NCBI GenBank assembly: GCA_950097015.1
Contig: CATNEN010000011.1
Coordinates: 3,376,501-3,440,500, forward strand
DNA length: 64,000 bases
DNA from: Macrostomum hystrix
Taxonomy: Eukaryota > Platyhelminthes > Macrostomidae
Direction of reading: 5' to 3'
The position numbers and the translations under genes are program-made. The notes beneath the pieces are model-generated. The model did no database searches and was not told the origin of the DNA. It saw only the letters and a program-made list of their open reading frames with translations. Position 1 is the stretch's first letter. Every line of letters starts with the position of its first letter. This document shows positions 62,005 through 64,000 of this stretch, one piece after another.

Positions 62005-64000
62005 AAATTGGAAAAAAGAGGAGAGAAGAGAGGAGAAGGGTGAGATGAGAGAGGAGAGAGAACAGAGGAGAAGGGTGAGATGAGAGAGGAGAGAGAACAG
62101 AGGAGAAGGGTGAGATGAGAGAGGAAAGAGAACAGAGGAGAGAGGAGAGAGAACAGAGGAGAGAGGAGAGAGAACAGAGGAGAGAGGAGTGAGGAGAGAG
62201 AACAGAGGAGAGAGAACAGAGGAGAGAGGAGAGAGAACAGAGGAGAGAGGAGAGAGAACAGAGGAGAGAGGAGAGAGAACAGAGGAGAGAGGAGAGAGAA
62301 CAGAGGAGAGAGAATAGAGGAGAGAGAACAGAGGAGAGAGAACAGAGGAGAGAGAACAGAGGAGAGAGAACAGAGGAGAGAGAACAGAGGAGAGAGAACA
62401 GAGGAGAGAGAACAGAGGAGAGAGAATAGAGGAGAGAGAACAGAGGAGAGAGAACAGAGGAGAGAGAACAGAGGAGAGAGAACAGAGGAGAGAGGAGAGA
62501 GAACAGAGGAGAGAGGAGAGAGAACAGAGGAGAGAGAACAGAGGAGAGAGAACAGAGGAGAGAGAACAGAGGAGAGAGGAGAGAGAACAGAGGAGAGAGA
62601 ACAGAGGAGAGAGGAGAGAGAACAGAGGAGAGAGAACAGAGGAGAGAGAACAGAGGAGAGAGAACAGAGGAGAGAGAACAGAGGAGAGAGAACAGAGGAG
62701 AGAGAACAGAGGAGAGAGAACAGAGGAGAGAGAACAGAGGAGAGAGAACAGAGGAGAGAGAACAGAGGAGAGAGAACAGAGGAGAGAGAACAGAGGAGAG
62801 AGAACAGAGGAGAGAGAATAGAGGAGAGAGAACAGAGGAGAGAGAACAGAGGAGAGAGAACAGAGGAGAGAGAACAGAGGAGAGAGAACAGAGGAGAGAG
62901 AACAGAGGAGAGAGAACAGAGGAGAGAGAACAGAGGAGAGAGAACAGAGGAGAGAGAACAGAGGAGAGAGAACAGAGGAGAGAGAACAGAGGAGAGAGAA
63001 CAGAGGAGAGAGAACAGAGGAGAGAGAACAGAGGAGAGAGGAGAGAGAACAGAGGAGAGAGAACAGAGGAGAGAGGAGAGAGAACAGAGGAGAGAGAACA
63101 GAGGAGAGAGAACAGAGGAGAGAGAATAGAGGAGAGAGAACAGAGGAGAGAGAACAGAGGAGAGAGAACAGAGGAGAGAGAACAGAGGAGAGAGAACAGA
63201 GGAGAGAGAACAGAGGAGAGAGAATAGAGGAGAGAGAACAGAGGAGAGAGAACAGAGGAGAGAGAACAGAGGAGAGAGAACAGAGGAGAGAGAACAGAGG
63301 AGAGAGAACAGAGGAGAGAGAACAGAGGAGAGAGAACAGAGGAGAGAGAACAGAGGAGAGAGAATAGAGGAGAGAGAACAGAGGAGAGAGAACAGAGGAG
63401 AGAGAACAGAGGAGAGAGAACAGAGGAGAGAGGAGAGAGAACAGAGGAGAGAGAACAGAGGAGAGAGGAGAGAGAACAGAGGAGAGAGAACAGAGGAGAG
63501 AGAACAGAGGAGAGAGAATAGAGGAGAGAGAACAGAGGAGAGAGAACAGAGGAGAGAGAACAGAGGAGAGAGAACAGAGGAGAGAGAACAGAGGAGAGAG
63601 AACAGAGGAGAGAGAACAGAGGAGAGAGAACAGAGGAGAGAGAACAGAGGAGAGAGAACAGAGGAGAGAGAACAGAGGAGAGAGAACAGAGGAGAGAGAA
63701 CAGAGGAGAGAGGAGAGAGAACAGAGGAGAGAGAACAGAGGAGAGAGAACAGAGGAGAGAGAACAGAGGAGAGAGGAGAGAGAACAGAGGAGAGAGAACA
63801 GAGGAGAGAGGAGAGAGAACAGAGGAGAGAGAACAGAGGAGAGAGAACAGAGGAGAGAGAACAGAGGAGAGAGAACAGAGGAGAGAGAACAGAGGAGAGA
63901 GAACAGAGGAGAGAGAACAGAGGAGAGAGAACAGAGGAGAGAGAACAGAGGAGAGAGAACAGAGGAGAGAGAACAGAGGAGAGAGAACAGAGGAGAGAGA
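62005..64000. repeat. 14-bp polypurine minisatellite, runs off the window
   Basis: GAGGAGAGAGAACA units, with insertions of GAGGAGA and rare AATA variants, for about 2 kb to the last base. The plus strand is more than 90% purine, interrupted mainly by one C per unit. The true length is unknown because the window ends inside it. Confidence 0.97.

Overview
This is a window of animal nuclear DNA. Its genes have GT-AG introns, GC-rich exons and AT-rich introns. The recognisable proteins are metazoan: a DEG/ENaC channel, JMJD4, NUDT8, ribulose-phosphate 3-epimerase, TBC1D25 and FAM78. The very high load of minisatellites, LTR elements, LINEs and SINEs, together with gene-family similarity judged from memory, fits a lophotrochozoan such as a repeat-rich free-living flatworm. 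The species is inference only. All gene names rest on motifs and exon structure read by eye; no database search was run.

Layout. 0-8.4 kb: an intronless secreted PAN/C-type-lectin-like gene (+), an intronless DEG/ENaC channel (-), two minisatellites and a hAT-like terminus. 8.4-12.8 kb: Gypsy element 1 (-), with identical LTRs, a CTTTC target duplication, a frame break in RT and an in-frame stop. 13.3-25.8 kb: JMJD4 (-), five exons encoding 421 aa. Its exons 1-3 occur three times in 3.42-kb tandem units, separated by four arrays of one G-rich 23-bp repeat. 26.3-27.7 kb: NUDT8-like CoA diphosphatase (-), three exons. 28.8-30.5 kb: ribulose-phosphate 3-epimerase (-), three exons. 32.3-40.6 kb: TBC1D25-like Rab GAP (+), seven exons including a 51-nt first exon; its introns hold arrays, a hAT transposase fragment and a PDZ-like fragment. 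42.4-47.0 kb: Gypsy element 2 (-), identical LTRs, one intact 1352-codon Gag-Pol, inserted inside a 34-bp minisatellite. 47.9-51.2 kb: FAM78-like gene (+), three exons. 51.6-55.1 kb: a 15-bp minisatellite of about 3.5 kb. 55.1-60.0 kb: a decayed R1/I-group LINE (-) that landed in that minisatellite. 60.8-64 kb: a pyrimidine-rich array, then a purine-rich array of about 2 kb that runs off the window.

The host genes do not form an operon or one pathway; they are independent housekeeping, signalling and trafficking genes. What ties the window together is repeat biology. Almost every intron carries its own private tandem array, mobile elements have landed in the arrays, and same-sequence arrays on both sides of the JMJD4 5' exons probably drove their triplication. 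The most interesting observations are the JMJD4 exon triplication between G-quadruplex-prone arrays, the shared primer-binding site of the two Gypsy elements (which in element 1 supplies the gag start codon), and an array repeating a consensus 5' splice site about 20 times.
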